From Helicobacter himalayensis (GTDB lineage Bacteria; Campylobacterota; Campylobacteria; Campylobacterales; Helicobacteraceae): a DNA stretch of 64,000 nucleotides. Both the position numbers and the translations under genes were made by a program. Position 1 is the stretch's first letter. Each line of letters begins with the position of its first letter. Positions 25,853 through 35,650 of this stretch are shown here, piece after piece. The stretch is taken from positions 1,116,001-1,180,000 of the forward strand of contig NZ_CP014991.1 in the NCBI RefSeq assembly GCF_001602095.1, given 5' to 3'. The notes under the pieces were generated by a model. That model was not told where the DNA came from. It did not search any database and saw only the letters and a program-made list of their open reading frames with translations.

Positions 25853-26197
25853 TTAGAGTTTCACGCTTTTGAGCACTTTTTCAAATGCTTTGCTATCATT
25901 CATCGCCATATCTGCAAGCACTTTGCGATCTAGTTGAATATCTGCAACCTTAAGCGCGTGCATAAATCTCGAGTAGCTCACGCCATGAATCCTGCACGCC
26001 GCGTTAATGCGTGTAATCCACAATCGCCTAAAATCGCGCTTCTTGCGTTTCCTATCGCGAAACGCATAGCAAAGACTGCGCTCTAGTTGTTCTTTTGCCT
26101 TTCTAAAATGCTTTCTACGTCCGCTGTAAAAGCCTCGCGCGAGCTTTAGAATCTTTTTGTGTCGTCTTCTTCTGACAACGCCTGTTTTTACTCTCAT
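25853..26197 (-). CDS. rplT: 50S ribosomal protein L20
   Basis: A 114-residue rRNA-binding protein with the L20 start [20 protein letters not shown], then [19 protein letters not shown] and the C-terminal [10 protein letters not shown]. It is the second gene of the rpmI-rplT operon, 87 bases after rpmI. Confidence 0.97.
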   Translation of the reverse strand: MRVKTGVVRRRRHKKILKLARGFYSGRRKHFRKAKEQLERSLCYAFRDRKRKKRDFRRLWITRINAACRIHGVSYSRFMHALKVADIQLDRKVLADMAMNDSKAFEKVLKSVKL

Positions 26198-26284
26198 TTT
26201 TTCTCCTTTACCTTTTTTATTTTTAGGTGTGAGCGTTACGCTCGCTTGCCCTTGTCAGCAAAACCGCAAGGGGAGGTAGATTCC
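26198..26284 (-). repeat. Double-hairpin spacer between rpmI and rplT
   Basis: The 87-base spacer contains GAGCGTTACGCTC and, next to it, a CCCTTGT...GCAAGGGG pair, either of which could fold in the mRNA. It may be a dispersed repeat or a leader controlling rplT translation; it does not resemble the known L20 autoregulatory site enough to say so. Confidence 0.4.
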
Positions 26285-26479
26285 TTACGCCATACAAAGT
26301 AGGTTTTTTACAGAATCAACATTACTGCTATGAACATATTTTGACGCGTTAAGATGCGCTTTGCGCTTAGGGCTTTTCTTTGTCAAAATATGACTTTTGA
26401 AAGCACTGCCGCGCTTGATTGCGTTTTTTTTCAATTTAAAACGCTTTGCCGCGCCACGATTTGTCTTCATCTTTGGCAT
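26285..26479 (-). CDS. rpmI: 50S ribosomal protein L35
   Basis: A 64-residue basic protein, [18 protein letters not shown]... The start at 26479 is preferred over the ATG two codons upstream, because the GGAG Shine-Dalgarno is 7 bases from the former and only one from the latter. Unlike in many bacteria, infC is not adjacent (it lies with thrS at 35 kb). Confidence 0.97.
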   Translation of the reverse strand: MPKMKTNRGAAKRFKLKKNAIKRGSAFKSHILTKKSPKRKAHLNASKYVHSSNVDSVKNLLCMA

Positions 26480-26592
26480 TGTCATTCTCCTTTCATAAAT
26501 TTAGCGCTTAAAACGCGCACTGCGCCTACATAAAGCTTTTGTAGAAACTTTTTGACACAAACAAGAAGCGCGCATTCTAGCGCGTTGTAGCT

Positions 26593-27354
26593 TTATGTTT
26601 GCTTTAAATCATCTAGCCCAATCGCGCTAGATTCTATCTTTATGCTTTTTGTCCTTGCCCATTCATACACCGCCTTGAGTTCTGACGTATTATCCTGCTG
26701 ATTTGGGCTATTGTGCGTAAAAAGTGGGGGCAAGAGATTAAGCGCGCCTTTATAGTCAATCTTTGCTTGCAACAAAAGAAGGTTCGCATTGCGATTTGCA
26801 AGCGGATACACAAAGCGCGCATTTTGGGCACAAAATCCAGCTTTAAAAAGCTCATAAAAAAGCCTCCCACTCTCCCTTGCATCATAGCAAAGCACGAGAT
26901 TCCCACGTGGTTTTAGCAAACGTTTAATGTGTTTAAAAAACAAATCTAGCGGCATAGAATCCTGCACACGCGCGAGATTCTTACGTTCATTTGGGCTTTT
27001 TAAAATCCCGATGTTGTAAAATGGTGGGTTGCTTATCACAAAGTCAAAAAGTGTGGGCGCAGCAAAATCAAAAATATTGCAATTATGCACCAACGCATTT
27101 TTTGCAAAATCCGTGTTTTGCGCATTTTTGCGTGCCAAAAAACAAGCTTTTTGCTCAAGCTCCACCATCTCAAGCGTGCAGTCTCCCACTTCACGCGCGC
27201 ACAAAAGCCCCAAAATCCCACAACCCGCGCCAATATCTAAAAGGCGCATTCTTGGCTTCAAAAACTCCCGTGCAAAAAAGGCAAGCAAAAGGCTATCGGT
27301 GTTGTAGCAGTAGCCATCGCTTAATTGATAGAGGCTTAAGAGTTTGTGAGCCAT
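26593..27354 (-). CDS. TrmN6-like tRNA / N6-adenine methyltransferase
   Basis: A 253-residue SAM-dependent methyltransferase with motif I LLDIGAGCGILGLL, the acidic post-I strand (LEMVELEQ) and the catalytic NPPF motif (VISNPPFYNIG) typical of N6-adenine enzymes acting on tRNA1(Val) A37. The N-terminal YQLSDGYCYNTDSLLLA is also family-like. It overlaps the end of ribD by 19 bases. Confidence 0.85.
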   Translation of the reverse strand: MAHKLLSLYQLSDGYCYNTDSLLLAFFAREFLKPRMRLLDIGAGCGILGLLCAREVGDCTLEMVELEQKACFLARKNAQNTDFAKNALVHNCNIFDFAAPTLFDFVISNPPFYNIGILKSPNERKNLARVQDSMPLDLFFKHIKRLLKPRGNLVLCYDARESGRLFYELFKAGFCAQNARFVYPLANRNANLLLLQAKIDYKGALNLLPPLFTHNSPNQQDNTSELKAVYEWARTKSIKIESSAIGLDDLKQT

Positions 27355-28493
27355 AGGCTTAAATCCTCGCCTTTTTGCTGTGTGAAAGCAAAGCTAAAGC
27401 GCGCTAGTGCGTCATTGTGGCTAGATACAGAATCTAAAATGCGAGACTGCGTAAAATCTGCCATTTGTGGCAAAACATTTGACAAAAAATTTGGTGCAAG
27501 TTGGATTAAAAGCATATCGATATGATTTTTTAAACTTTCTAATAGCGGGAATCCGCCCTCAATAATGCTAAAACCTTTTATCAAACTAAGCTCTTTAATA
27601 TCCTCACACACACGCACATCACGCTCCTTTATATTTTCATTTTGCAAGGGGTTAAAACTTTTGCGCGTGAGTATTTCAATCTTTGGCAAATGCGTTTTGT
27701 CAAAAGGCACGCTGGCAAAGCGACAATCAAGCCTTGGTAAATCATACAAAAAAGTTTTCCCTGAAACAATGATACGCTCGCACACACTACGCTGATTGTG
27801 TGTAAAATTACGTGCACTTTGGCTTGAGATTTGCCCACTTTTGTAATCGCCATTTAAACGCATTGCAAGCTTAAAAAGCCTAAAAGCGCCATTTTGAGAA
27901 AAGCGCAAAAATGGTAACAATAGCGCCCACGCCTCTTTTTCACACACGCCACTTACTACTTCAATACCACACTTTTGCAGCCTTTGCGCACCACCTTGCG
28001 CGGACTTAGATTCTAAATGCGCAATTACCACGCGTCTAACCTGCAAAGATTCTATTAATTGCGCGCAAGGCGGGGTTTTGCCAAAATGATTGCAAGGCTC
28101 TAAGCTCACATACAAGCTGCATTGTGCAAAAAGCCCACGCGCTTGCGCTTTCAAAAACTCGTGCAGTGCGTGACTTTGCTCGCTCAAAGGAAGCAAAAAA
28201 AGAGAATCTAGCGCGCGGATTTTATCCTCTTTTTTCTGCATTTTCCATAAGGTGCGCGCAGCATTTGCAAAGGCATACACCTCCGCGTGCGCGCCCCCTG
28301 CTTTCTTATGCGCACCAACGCCTAAGATTCCATACTGCGTGGAATAGAGCAATGCGCCAACGCTTGGATTTGGCAAGCATAATGTTTGAAATTCCCACGC
28401 GTGCGCGATTGCGCTTTTCATCAATAGAGAATCTAGCACTTCTTGCGGAGATTTAGTGCTAGTTTCAAAACTTTTATCAGCTAAAAAGCTCAT
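27336..28493 (-). CDS. ribD: Bifunctional riboflavin biosynthesis deaminase/reductase
   Basis: Catalyses the deamination and side-chain reduction that follow GTP cyclohydrolase II. The 385-residue protein has the zinc deaminase motif GGAHAEVYA (about residue 65) and SLEPCNHFGKTPPCAQL (about 130-146), followed by a reductase domain (KLAMRLNGD, VSGKTFLYDLPRLDCR). The reductase C-terminus is divergent, as usual in Helicobacter. Confidence 0.93.
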   Translation of the reverse strand: MSFLADKSFETSTKSPQEVLDSLLMKSAIAHAWEFQTLCLPNPSVGALLYSTQYGILGVGAHKKAGGAHAEVYAFANAARTLWKMQKKEDKIRALDSLFLLPLSEQSHALHEFLKAQARGLFAQCSLYVSLEPCNHFGKTPPCAQLIESLQVRRVVIAHLESKSAQGGAQRLQKCGIEVVSGVCEKEAWALLLPFLRFSQNGAFRLFKLAMRLNGDYKSGQISSQSARNFTHNQRSVCERIIVSGKTFLYDLPRLDCRFASVPFDKTHLPKIEILTRKSFNPLQNENIKERDVRVCEDIKELSLIKGFSIIEGGFPLLESLKNHIDMLLIQLAPNFLSNVLPQMADFTQSRILDSVSSHNDALARFSFAFTQQKGEDLSLWLTNS

Positions 28494-28496
28494 TTT

Positions 28497-29051
28497 TCAC
28501 TCCTGTGGTAATGCGTCCATTTCAAATGCTTCTGCGCCATTTTGGGTGAGAAAATACGCCTTAAAGCGATTAAAGAATACGATGATTTCTTTAGAATCCT
28601 TGCGCTTAAACAAATCTGGGTTAGTGATTTGCTGGTAAGGCGTGAGCGTTTTTAGGTATTCCTCAAGGCTTGCAATGATAAATTCACCCTCCAAATTACG
28701 CAAAAATTCAAATTCAAAATACATCAGCTCCTCATCGTGACAAAGCTTGCGCGTGTAGGTTTTGCGTGAAATAGAAATATTTTTTTCCCCAAATTCAAAA
28801 GTCGCTGCATAGTTGTTACAGCCGGTGTTACCAAAGATTCTGTGTTGGGCGATATCAAAGGTGAGAAGCGCGCCTTTTTGTATCCGAAATGCGCGCTCAT
28901 TGATACTTAGGCGCTTCACTTCCCATTCTCTAGTAGAGAGTGTGTTTGCGAGTGTGTTTATTTGCGCACCACAGCCGACAAAAACAAACAAAGCCACCAA
29001 TAAAAACAAAAAATGATTTTCACACAGACTACTTAATAAAGTGGTTTTCAT
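28497..29051 (-). CDS. META (HslJ-like) domain lipoprotein
   Basis: A 184-residue exported protein: hydrophobic segment with lipobox-like VFVGC at about residue 27, then a META domain recognisable by the FGNTGCNNYAATFEF block, as in HslJ. A second part follows (LTPYQQITNPDLFKR). HslJ-type proteins are linked to antibiotic tolerance and envelope stress, but no role is shown here. It overlaps murI by 4 bases at its start. Confidence 0.8.
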   Translation of the reverse strand: MKTTLLSSLCENHFLFLLVALFVFVGCGAQINTLANTLSTREWEVKRLSINERAFRIQKGALLTFDIAQHRIFGNTGCNNYAATFEFGEKNISISRKTYTRKLCHDEELMYFEFEFLRNLEGEFIIASLEEYLKTLTPYQQITNPDLFKRKDSKEIIVFFNRFKAYFLTQNGAEAFEMDALPQE

Positions 29052-29809
29052 AGCACTTGATAATCTTTACCCAGCCAAAGCCTAGCGGTATTTTTAAGCG
29101 CTTCAATGGCATCACTTGCATAAAATTCTAGATTCTCTAAAGGCTGGTTTTGCACTAAGTTATATTTTGTCTGTATATACTGCGCGATTGCCTCCCCGCT
29201 GTGGATAAGCAAGGTTTGATTTCCAAAATAATTTTTCAAAGAATCTGCAATAAGCGGAAAATGTGTGCAACCCAAAATAAGTGCCCTTGGCGGTGTAATG
29301 ATATTTTTAAAATAATATTCAAAGAGCGCTTCTAATGGCATACCGCTAAAAATCCCCTCCTCCACAAATGGCACAAAAAGCCCTGTGGCAAGGCTTTGTA
29401 TATTTTTAAAGCCGATATTTTGCAACTTTGTAGCATAGAGGTTTGAGTGTATTGTGGCTTTTGTGGCGATGACTAGGATTTGAGAATCTTTGTCTTTTAT
29501 CTTATTGTCCGTAGCGATGACACCGGGCGTAATCACGCCAATGACAGGAAAACTCGCGCGTTTTTTAAGAGAATCTAGCGCATACGCACTCGCAGTATTG
29601 CACGCAATGACAAGCATATCCACGCTTTGGGCTTGAAAAAATTCAAGCGCTTCAAGGCAAAAGCGCACAATCGTCTCCTTATCCTTGCTCCCATAAGGCA
29701 CGCGCGCGGTGTCGCCATAATACACAATCGAGCTAAAAAGCCTCGCATCAAGCAAACTTTTTAAAACGCTAAGCCCGCCAACTCCGCTATCAAACACCCC
29801 CACTTTCAA
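29048..29809 (-). CDS. murI: Glutamate racemase
   Basis: Supplies D-glutamate for peptidoglycan. The 253-residue protein has FDSGVGGLSVLKSL, YGDTARVPYGSK, the first catalytic cysteine in VIACNTASA and the second in LGCTHFPLI. The length matches Helicobacter MurI. Confidence 0.96.
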   Translation of the reverse strand: MKVGVFDSGVGGLSVLKSLLDARLFSSIVYYGDTARVPYGSKDKETIVRFCLEALEFFQAQSVDMLVIACNTASAYALDSLKKRASFPVIGVITPGVIATDNKIKDKDSQILVIATKATIHSNLYATKLQNIGFKNIQSLATGLFVPFVEEGIFSGMPLEALFEYYFKNIITPPRALILGCTHFPLIADSLKNYFGNQTLLIHSGEAIAQYIQTKYNLVQNQPLENLEFYASDAIEALKNTARLWLGKDYQVL

Positions 29810-29828
29810 TGGCTAATCCCCTAGATTC

Positions 29829-31124
29829 TCACTCTTGCGGATTCATCGCGTTTAAAAATTCTTCATTGTTTTCTGTCTGCTTCATTTTAGAATACACAAA
29901 ACTCAACGCCTCAATGTCATCCATTTGGTGCATCACATTGCGCAACGCCCACACTTTTGCAAGCTTATCTTTGCCAAGCAGTAGCTCATCTTTGCGCGTG
30001 CCAGATTTCAAAATATCAAATGCAGGATAGATTCTCCTATCTGCAATATTGCGCGCTAGTACAATTTCACTATTCCCTGTGCCTTTAAATTCCTCAAAAA
30101 TCACTTCGTCCATTCTTGAGCCTGTGTCAATAAGTGCAGTGGCGATAATCGTCAAGCTTCCGCCCTGCTCGATATTACGCGCTGCACCAAAAAAACGTTT
30201 TGGCTTGTGCAAGGCATTTGCATCAACGCCACCACTTAGCACCTTCCCACTTGAGGGCGTTGCAGCATTATACGCACGCGCAAGACGCGTGATAGAATCT
30301 AGCAAAATCACAACATCTTTTCCCATCTCAACCTTTCTTTTCGCCCCTTCAATCACAAGCTCAGCTACGCGGATATGATTTGTCGCTGGCAGGTCAAAAG
30401 TCGAGCTAAACACCTGCCCCTTGACACTGCGCTCCATATCTGTAACCTCCTCTGGGCGCTCATCTACAAGCAAAACGATGAGTTCTACTTCGGGGTGGTT
30501 TTTAGAGATTCCGTGTGCGAGCTCTTTCATAAGCTCGGTTTTCCCTGTTCGTGGGGGTGCGACAATGAGCGCGCGCTGTCCCTTGCCAATGGGGGAAAAC
30601 AAATCAAGCATTCTGCCTGTGACCTTATCTGATTGGTATTCGAGTTTAAGCTGTTCTATGGGAAAAAGTGGTGTGAGATTATCAAAAAGTGGGCGATTTT
30701 TAATCTCATCAAGCGAGATGAAATTTACCGCTTCGATTTTAAGTAACGCATAGTAACGCTCTTGGTCCTTTGGTGGGCGCACTTGCCCGATGACAATATC
30801 ACCATTTCTTAGGGCAAAACGACGTATTTGGCTTTGAGAGACATAGGTGTCATTTTGGCTATTGCTAAAGCTTTTTTCCGTAGCGCGCAAGAATCCGTGT
30901 CCTTCGCTCATAATCTCCAAAGTGCCTGTAAAAAGGATATAACCACCTTGAGAGACTTGTGTTTTAAGAATCTCAAAAATCAAATCCTGTCGTAAATATT
31001 CTTGCGGATTCTCAATCCCAAGCCCCTTGCCAATTTCAATAAGCTTGCCAACAGACTTGCTTTTTAAATCCTCTAGCTTATAGCCATCAACAGGCGTGTG
31101 TGTTCTGGTTTTCTCTGCTGCCAT
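29829..31124 (-). CDS. rho: Transcription termination factor Rho
   Basis: A 431-residue hexameric RNA helicase with the N-terminal RNA-binding OB fold ([14 protein letters not shown]), Walker A APPRTGKT, Walker [17 protein letters not shown] and the C-terminal [18 protein letters not shown]. murI follows 19 bases downstream. Confidence 0.97.
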   Translation of the reverse strand: MAAEKTRTHTPVDGYKLEDLKSKSVGKLIEIGKGLGIENPQEYLRQDLIFEILKTQVSQGGYILFTGTLEIMSEGHGFLRATEKSFSNSQNDTYVSQSQIRRFALRNGDIVIGQVRPPKDQERYYALLKIEAVNFISLDEIKNRPLFDNLTPLFPIEQLKLEYQSDKVTGRMLDLFSPIGKGQRALIVAPPRTGKTELMKELAHGISKNHPEVELIVLLVDERPEEVTDMERSVKGQVFSSTFDLPATNHIRVAELVIEGAKRKVEMGKDVVILLDSITRLARAYNAATPSSGKVLSGGVDANALHKPKRFFGAARNIEQGGSLTIIATALIDTGSRMDEVIFEEFKGTGNSEIVLARNIADRRIYPAFDILKSGTRKDELLLGKDKLAKVWALRNVMHQMDDIEALSFVYSKMKQTENNEEFLNAMNPQE

Positions 31125-31223
31125 TTGATTCCTTAGATTAATGAAGTATAGGGAAGTGTGTGCGGTTTTGGTTAAAAAAGCGCGATTATAGGCAATCTTT
31201 GCTTAAATGCAAGTTAATACACG

Positions 31224-31880
31224 CTAAGATTTGCTCGGCACAAAATCCGGGTGGAATTGATAGACTTTATTTTTTATCTTGATGAGAATCCCAGTATCAA
31301 GAAGTTGCTTAAAGGTTTTTACAATTGTTGGTTTGCTGACATTCAGCCTGTGTAAAATATCCTCATACGAACCATAAAAAGTGTTGTTCTCATCGCAATG
31401 CTCGATAAGAAACTTAATAATCTCGATTTTTTTCCCACCCACAAAGGTAGAAATCGCATTAATAAGCAGATTCTGTGCTTTTATCTCTTGGGCTTGGAGG
31501 AATGGCAAAATCGCCTTTTGCATACTTTTCAATAGAGAATCTAAATTGATTGGCTTCACCACATAGCCATCGACTTTTTGCTCGATTGCCTCAAGGAGAT
31601 ATTTTATTTCTGTGTGTGCGGAAATGATGATTATGGGGGTGTTTGAGCGCTCTGAAGCGCGGATAAAATGCGTAAGCTCTAGCCCACTCATTTTTGGCAT
31701 CAAAATATCTGTCACCACAAGATCAATTTTATGTTTTCTAAATAATCGCCACGCCTCACGCCCATTTTTTGCCACAAAAAGATTCCCCACATAATCTTCT
31801 AGCAGCATAGCAGTAAGCTTTAGCGTCTCGCTATCGTCCTCTGCATACAACACATTTAAATCTTTGAGGCATTGGTTCAT
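31224..31880 (-). CDS. Response regulator with winged-helix-like output domain
   Basis: About 218 residues from the ATG at 31880 (MNQCLKDLNVLYAEDD); the longer frame to 31943 lies in the kinase coding region. Receiver domain: AEDD acidic pair, phospho-acceptor Asp in LVVTDILMPKMSG, Ser/Thr in IIISAHT, Lys in VVKPIN. The C-terminal 70 residues (YGSYEDILHRLNVSKPTIVKTFKQLLDTGIL) form a helix-turn-helix typical of RepL-like/winged DNA-binding domains rather than OmpR or NarL types. It overlaps the histidine kinase gene by 50 bases, so the two are partners. Confidence 0.88.
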   Translation of the reverse strand: MNQCLKDLNVLYAEDDSETLKLTAMLLEDYVGNLFVAKNGREAWRLFRKHKIDLVVTDILMPKMSGLELTHFIRASERSNTPIIIISAHTEIKYLLEAIEQKVDGYVVKPINLDSLLKSMQKAILPFLQAQEIKAQNLLINAISTFVGGKKIEIIKFLIEHCDENNTFYGSYEDILHRLNVSKPTIVKTFKQLLDTGILIKIKNKVYQFHPDFVPSKS

Positions 31881-33405
31881 TGAGTTTATCTTCCTTAATG
31901 TCATTTTGTTTATATGGGATAATGATGTTAAAAAGCGCACCATTATAGGTTTTTCCGTCTAAAAACTCAATATTTTGCACACCCATTGCACCATAAAACT
32001 GCTTTTCAATAATCTGCTTTGCCATATAAAGCCCAATTCCTATCCCGGCAGCTTTGTGCTTTGTGGTGAAATAAGGCTCAAAAATCTTATTAATATCTTC
32101 TAGTAAAATCCCGCCTGCATTGTCCCTCACGCGGATACATAGGCTTTCGTCATTATCGCTTGGGCAAGTGTGTATGCTTATTTGGATATGTCGCAGATTT
32201 TTTGCCACTTTGCGGATTCTAAACGCATCAATGGCGTTGTTTAAAAGCACCAAAAGCACTTGCGTGAAGGCATTTTCATACCCCAATACTTCATAATCCC
32301 CGCGTATGTCTAAATCCACCTTGATACTATCATCATCTAGCACACTTTTAATAAGCTCTAAAGAATCTAAAATCGCCTTGTTGATACTAAAATGGATTTT
32401 TTCTTTATTTGGGCGAAAAAAACTACTAAAGCTTTCAATAGTCTCTGACATATTTTTTGCGATTTTTAGCCCCAACTGCGTTTGAGATTCAATAAACGCA
32501 GAATCTAACTTGCCTGCCTTAAACTTACTTTGAAAGCTTTGTATGAGCAAGGTTAGTGCGTTGAGTGGCTGACGCCATTGGTGTGCGATATTATGTATCA
32601 TTTCACCCATCGACGCAAGGCGCGCTTGCTGATAGATGAGCAAGTCTTTTTGGCTATTTTGCTCGACCTCATACTCGATTGATTTTTGCAAATTTGTATT
32701 GAGAATCTGCAACTCATTGGTTTTTTGCGCCACAAGGATTTCTAGGGAATTATACGCGTTATTAATAGAATCCGTAATCGTCTTTGAGAACATAAAAAAG
32801 AGGCTCGCTAGCAACAATACAAAAAATCCAAGCAGCATAAGACTGCTTTTATAGATTGAATCGCTCACTTCCTTATTGAGACTTGAAAGTTCAATATCAA
32901 TATGCAAAAGCTTTAAAAAAAGCTTGGTGTGCTCTTTTGACATATGCGCACTAAGGATAGAATCTATCTCTTGTAAAAGTGCGCTTTGCTCGGCTTTGAG
33001 CATTAAGATTTTTGCGCGCAAGTCTCGCAAAAAAAGATTTTGATATGTTTGCTTAATAATGTGCAAAAACCTATGCACGTTATCTTGCGTCTGCAGATTC
33101 TCTGTGTATTCTTCCCATAAAAGGCGGATTTGGGCTAGCTCCTGTGTTGTGCTACTTTGCGCATCGCTTTGCTTAGAATCCGCATTCCGCAACGCATCTT
33201 CATAAAGCGAATTTATCTCATTAATAGAAAACACGCTAAATTTTTGACTTGGATAATTGCTGTCATAATCTGCCTTTAACCCCGCCAACGCCAAAAATCC
33301 AGTAAATGAGCAGAGCAAAAAAATACCAACAATAATATAGAGCAAAATCTCATTTTTTGTCTGTATAGAAGTGGTTTGAAGTTTTTGGGTTATACGCGCA
33401 AACAT
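31831..33405 (-). CDS. Membrane sensor histidine kinase
   Basis: About 524 residues from the ATG at 33405, chosen for its AAGGA RBS over the longer frame to 33447. It has an N-terminal membrane helix (LLYIIVGIFLLCSFTGFLALAG), a periplasmic helical sensor of about 150 residues, a second membrane helix (LMLLGFFVLLLASLFFMF), and a coiled-coil linker. The H-box is MGEMIHNIAHQWRQPLNAL, the N-box QVLLVLLNNAIDAF, and the G-boxes DNAGGI and GIGIGLYMAKQII. The ligand is unknown. It is upstream of and overlaps its response regulator. Confidence 0.9.
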   Translation of the reverse strand: MFARITQKLQTTSIQTKNEILLYIIVGIFLLCSFTGFLALAGLKADYDSNYPSQKFSVFSINEINSLYEDALRNADSKQSDAQSSTTQELAQIRLLWEEYTENLQTQDNVHRFLHIIKQTYQNLFLRDLRAKILMLKAEQSALLQEIDSILSAHMSKEHTKLFLKLLHIDIELSSLNKEVSDSIYKSSLMLLGFFVLLLASLFFMFSKTITDSINNAYNSLEILVAQKTNELQILNTNLQKSIEYEVEQNSQKDLLIYQQARLASMGEMIHNIAHQWRQPLNALTLLIQSFQSKFKAGKLDSAFIESQTQLGLKIAKNMSETIESFSSFFRPNKEKIHFSINKAILDSLELIKSVLDDDSIKVDLDIRGDYEVLGYENAFTQVLLVLLNNAIDAFRIRKVAKNLRHIQISIHTCPSDNDESLCIRVRDNAGGILLEDINKIFEPYFTTKHKAAGIGIGLYMAKQIIEKQFYGAMGVQNIEFLDGKTYNGALFNIIIPYKQNDIKEDKLNEPMPQRFKCVVCRGR

Positions 33406-33512
33406 TTTATTCCTTGTAAGTTGCATCATAAGACGCTCAAATCTCACCCGTCTTGGTTTAAGCCACCTTTGGAATGATAGTAAAAATTGCGTTTTGCACT
33501 TAAAGCTATGCT

Positions 33513-34919
33513 TTATAAAAGCCCATATTGCGTGAGTTTTTGACGCAGAACTTTTAAATCCATACCCAGCAAATCGCTTGCTTTTTGCGCGTCATTGCCC
33601 ACTTCTTGCAAAGTGCGTGAGAGTAGCTCTTTTTCTAAGCTTGCGAGGGAATGTGCATTTGCGCTAAAAGCAGCATTAAAAACGCGCTCTTTGCTCTGCA
33701 AAGCCAAATCCGCCACATCAATAATCTCACCATCACTCAAAATCACCGCGCGCTCAATCACACTTAAAAGTTCTCTAATATTTCCGGGCCAGCTGTATTC
33801 AAGGAGCTTTGCCTCAGCATCTTTGCTTAAGGTTTTTGACGCAAAGCCATAATTTGCGGTGGTTTGGGAAAGTTTATTGCGCGCAATGCCTAAAATCTCG
33901 TCCTTGCGCTCGCTTAGCGGGGGGATAAAAATAGGGATAGTCTGCAAGCGGAAAAATAAATCCTCTCTAAAAGTGCCATTAGCAATTTTTTGCGCAATAT
34001 TAGCGTTTGTGGCAGATATAAAGCGCACATTGATTGGGATTTTTTTAGAACTACCAAGCCTTGTGAGGCTTTTTTCTTGTATCACGCGTAGAAGCTTTGC
34101 TTGCAGGCTGGAGGGCATTTCACCGATTTCATCTAAAAACACACTACCACCATTGGCATCTTCTAAGATTCCGGGCTTTGAAGCTGTGGCGTCTGTAAAT
34201 GCGCCTTTTTCGTAGCCAAAAAGTTCAGATTCTAGCAAATGTTCGGGGATTGCCGCCATATTTAACGCAATAAAAGGCTTTTGAGCGCGCGGAGAATGCT
34301 GGTGAATAAAGTTTGCAAAGACATCTTTACCCACCCCACTTTGTCCCATCAAAAACACGCTCGCATCAGTTGGCGCAACTTTTTTTGCGATTTTTAACAC
34401 CTCTTGCAAGGCTGGGGAAGTGGGCGCACTTTTGCCTTTAGATTCTGCAGAATCTAGCTGGGTGGCGACATTTACAGAGTTGAAATCATTTGGTTGATTT
34501 GCTTGCTTTTTAACAGAATCTGCACGCGAGGTTTGAATCTTTGCGCGGACATTCTGCTCTTTTTGTATGCGCTCAAGCGTGCTTACAAGCTCTTCAAAAT
34601 CAAAGCCCTTAATCAAAAAATCCTTCACGCCTAAGCGTATCGCGCCGATGGCATTTTGCACGGAAGCATTCCCGGTGATAACGATTGTTTTATACTCGTA
34701 GCGCATTTGGTTTTGTAACTCGCGCAAAAACTCTAAACCGTCCATTTTAGGCATATTAATATCAGTAATAATCACATCAAAAGGTTGAGAATCTTGCAGG
34801 GCTTTGAGCGCCTCGATGGCATTTTTAAAGCCGATGGCTTCATATTGTGGATAGCTTTTAAAGCCTAACTCAAGGGCTTTGCGGTAGTTTATATCATCTT
34901 CGACATAGCAGATTCTCAT
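33513..34919 (-). CDS. flgR: Sigma-54-dependent response regulator FlgR-like
   Basis: A 468-residue NtrC-family activator of class II flagellar promoters. Receiver: VEDDINYRKALELG, Asp in IITDINMPKMDG, Lys in DFLIKGFDF. AAA+ domain: GQSGVGKDVFANFIH (Walker A), ESELFGYEKGAFTDA (the GAFTGA loop, here GAFTDA), GSVFLDEIGEMP (Walker B). The C-terminus retains a Fis-type helix-turn-helix (EVGNDAQKASDLLGMDLKVLRQKL); as I recall, H. pylori FlgR (381 residues) lacks this domain. The partner FlgS kinase is not evident nearby; the kinase at 31.8 kb belongs with its own regulator. Confidence 0.88.
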   Translation of the reverse strand: MRICYVEDDINYRKALELGFKSYPQYEAIGFKNAIEALKALQDSQPFDVIITDINMPKMDGLEFLRELQNQMRYEYKTIVITGNASVQNAIGAIRLGVKDFLIKGFDFEELVSTLERIQKEQNVRAKIQTSRADSVKKQANQPNDFNSVNVATQLDSAESKGKSAPTSPALQEVLKIAKKVAPTDASVFLMGQSGVGKDVFANFIHQHSPRAQKPFIALNMAAIPEHLLESELFGYEKGAFTDATASKPGILEDANGGSVFLDEIGEMPSSLQAKLLRVIQEKSLTRLGSSKKIPINVRFISATNANIAQKIANGTFREDLFFRLQTIPIFIPPLSERKDEILGIARNKLSQTTANYGFASKTLSKDAEAKLLEYSWPGNIRELLSVIERAVILSDGEIIDVADLALQSKERVFNAAFSANAHSLASLEKELLSRTLQEVGNDAQKASDLLGMDLKVLRQKLTQYGLL

Positions 34920-35119
34920 AGTATCTTATTCCTTTTTGGATTATATCATCTCGCGGAAAAATCCCGCTTCGCCTCCGCTCCCTGCTTCTTTTTTTATCAC
35001 TCACAAGAGCAGAGTTCTTGCGAGCTTTGCTTTAGCTTTAGCTTTATTGCACTTCGCGCGCACTCGGTATTTTTTAGTTGCTTAGAATCTTGGAATTCTC
35101 TAATATTAAAAATTTCAAT

Positions 35120-35650
35120 CTACTTTGTCGTGGCTTTTTTAGGCACATAAAGCACGTTTAAATAGCGCCCCTCTAACTTTGGCTCTTTTTCAGCTACGGC
35201 GACTTCTTCAAGCATTGGCGCAACTTTACGCAGTGTATCCATACCCGCATCAGGGATACTAAGCTCGCGCTGTTTCAAAAACACCTTGAAACGCACATGC
35301 TTGCCATTTTTCAAAAATTCAATCGCGTGCTTGACTTTATAATTAATATCATTTTGCGCAATTTGGGTGGAAAGTTTGATTTCTTTAATCTCGATTTGCT
35401 TTTGCTTTTTCTTTGCTTCTTTTTGGCGCTTTTCTTGGTGATAGCGGAATTTGCCATAGTCCATAATCTTACATACCGGCGGCTTGGCATTTGGCGAGAT
35501 AAGCACCAAGTCCAAATCCTTTTGCACAGCTAGTTCAAGCGCTTCTCTTGAGCTTATCACGCCAAAAACTTCACCATTATCACCCACGCAACGCACTTCT
35601 TTAAGGTTTATCTCCTCATTTAACAACACTTCGTCTTTATTTTCTTTCAA
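35120..35650 (-). CDS. infC: Translation initiation factor IF-3, TTG start
   Basis: A 176-residue IF-3 with [43 protein letters not shown] and [14 protein letters not shown]. The start is TTG at 35650; its last bases overlap the thrS stop codon (TTGA). No ATG occurs near, so the start rests on coupling to thrS and on IF-3 genes commonly using rare start codons. Confidence 0.95.
   Translation of the reverse strand: MKENKDEVLLNEEINLKEVRCVGDNGEVFGVISSREALELAVQKDLDLVLISPNAKPPVCKIMDYGKFRYHQEKRQKEAKKKQKQIEIKEIKLSTQIAQNDINYKVKHAIEFLKNGKHVRFKVFLKQRELSIPDAGMDTLRKVAPMLEEVAVAEKEPKLEGRYLNVLYVPKKATTK

Noticed and set aside
27029-27356. Plus-strand frames across trmN6
   Set aside because: Antisense shadows of an enzyme with clear SAM and NPPF motifs.
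35004-35020. Terminator hairpin after infC
   Set aside because: Arms are only five bases and no T-run follows on the minus strand.
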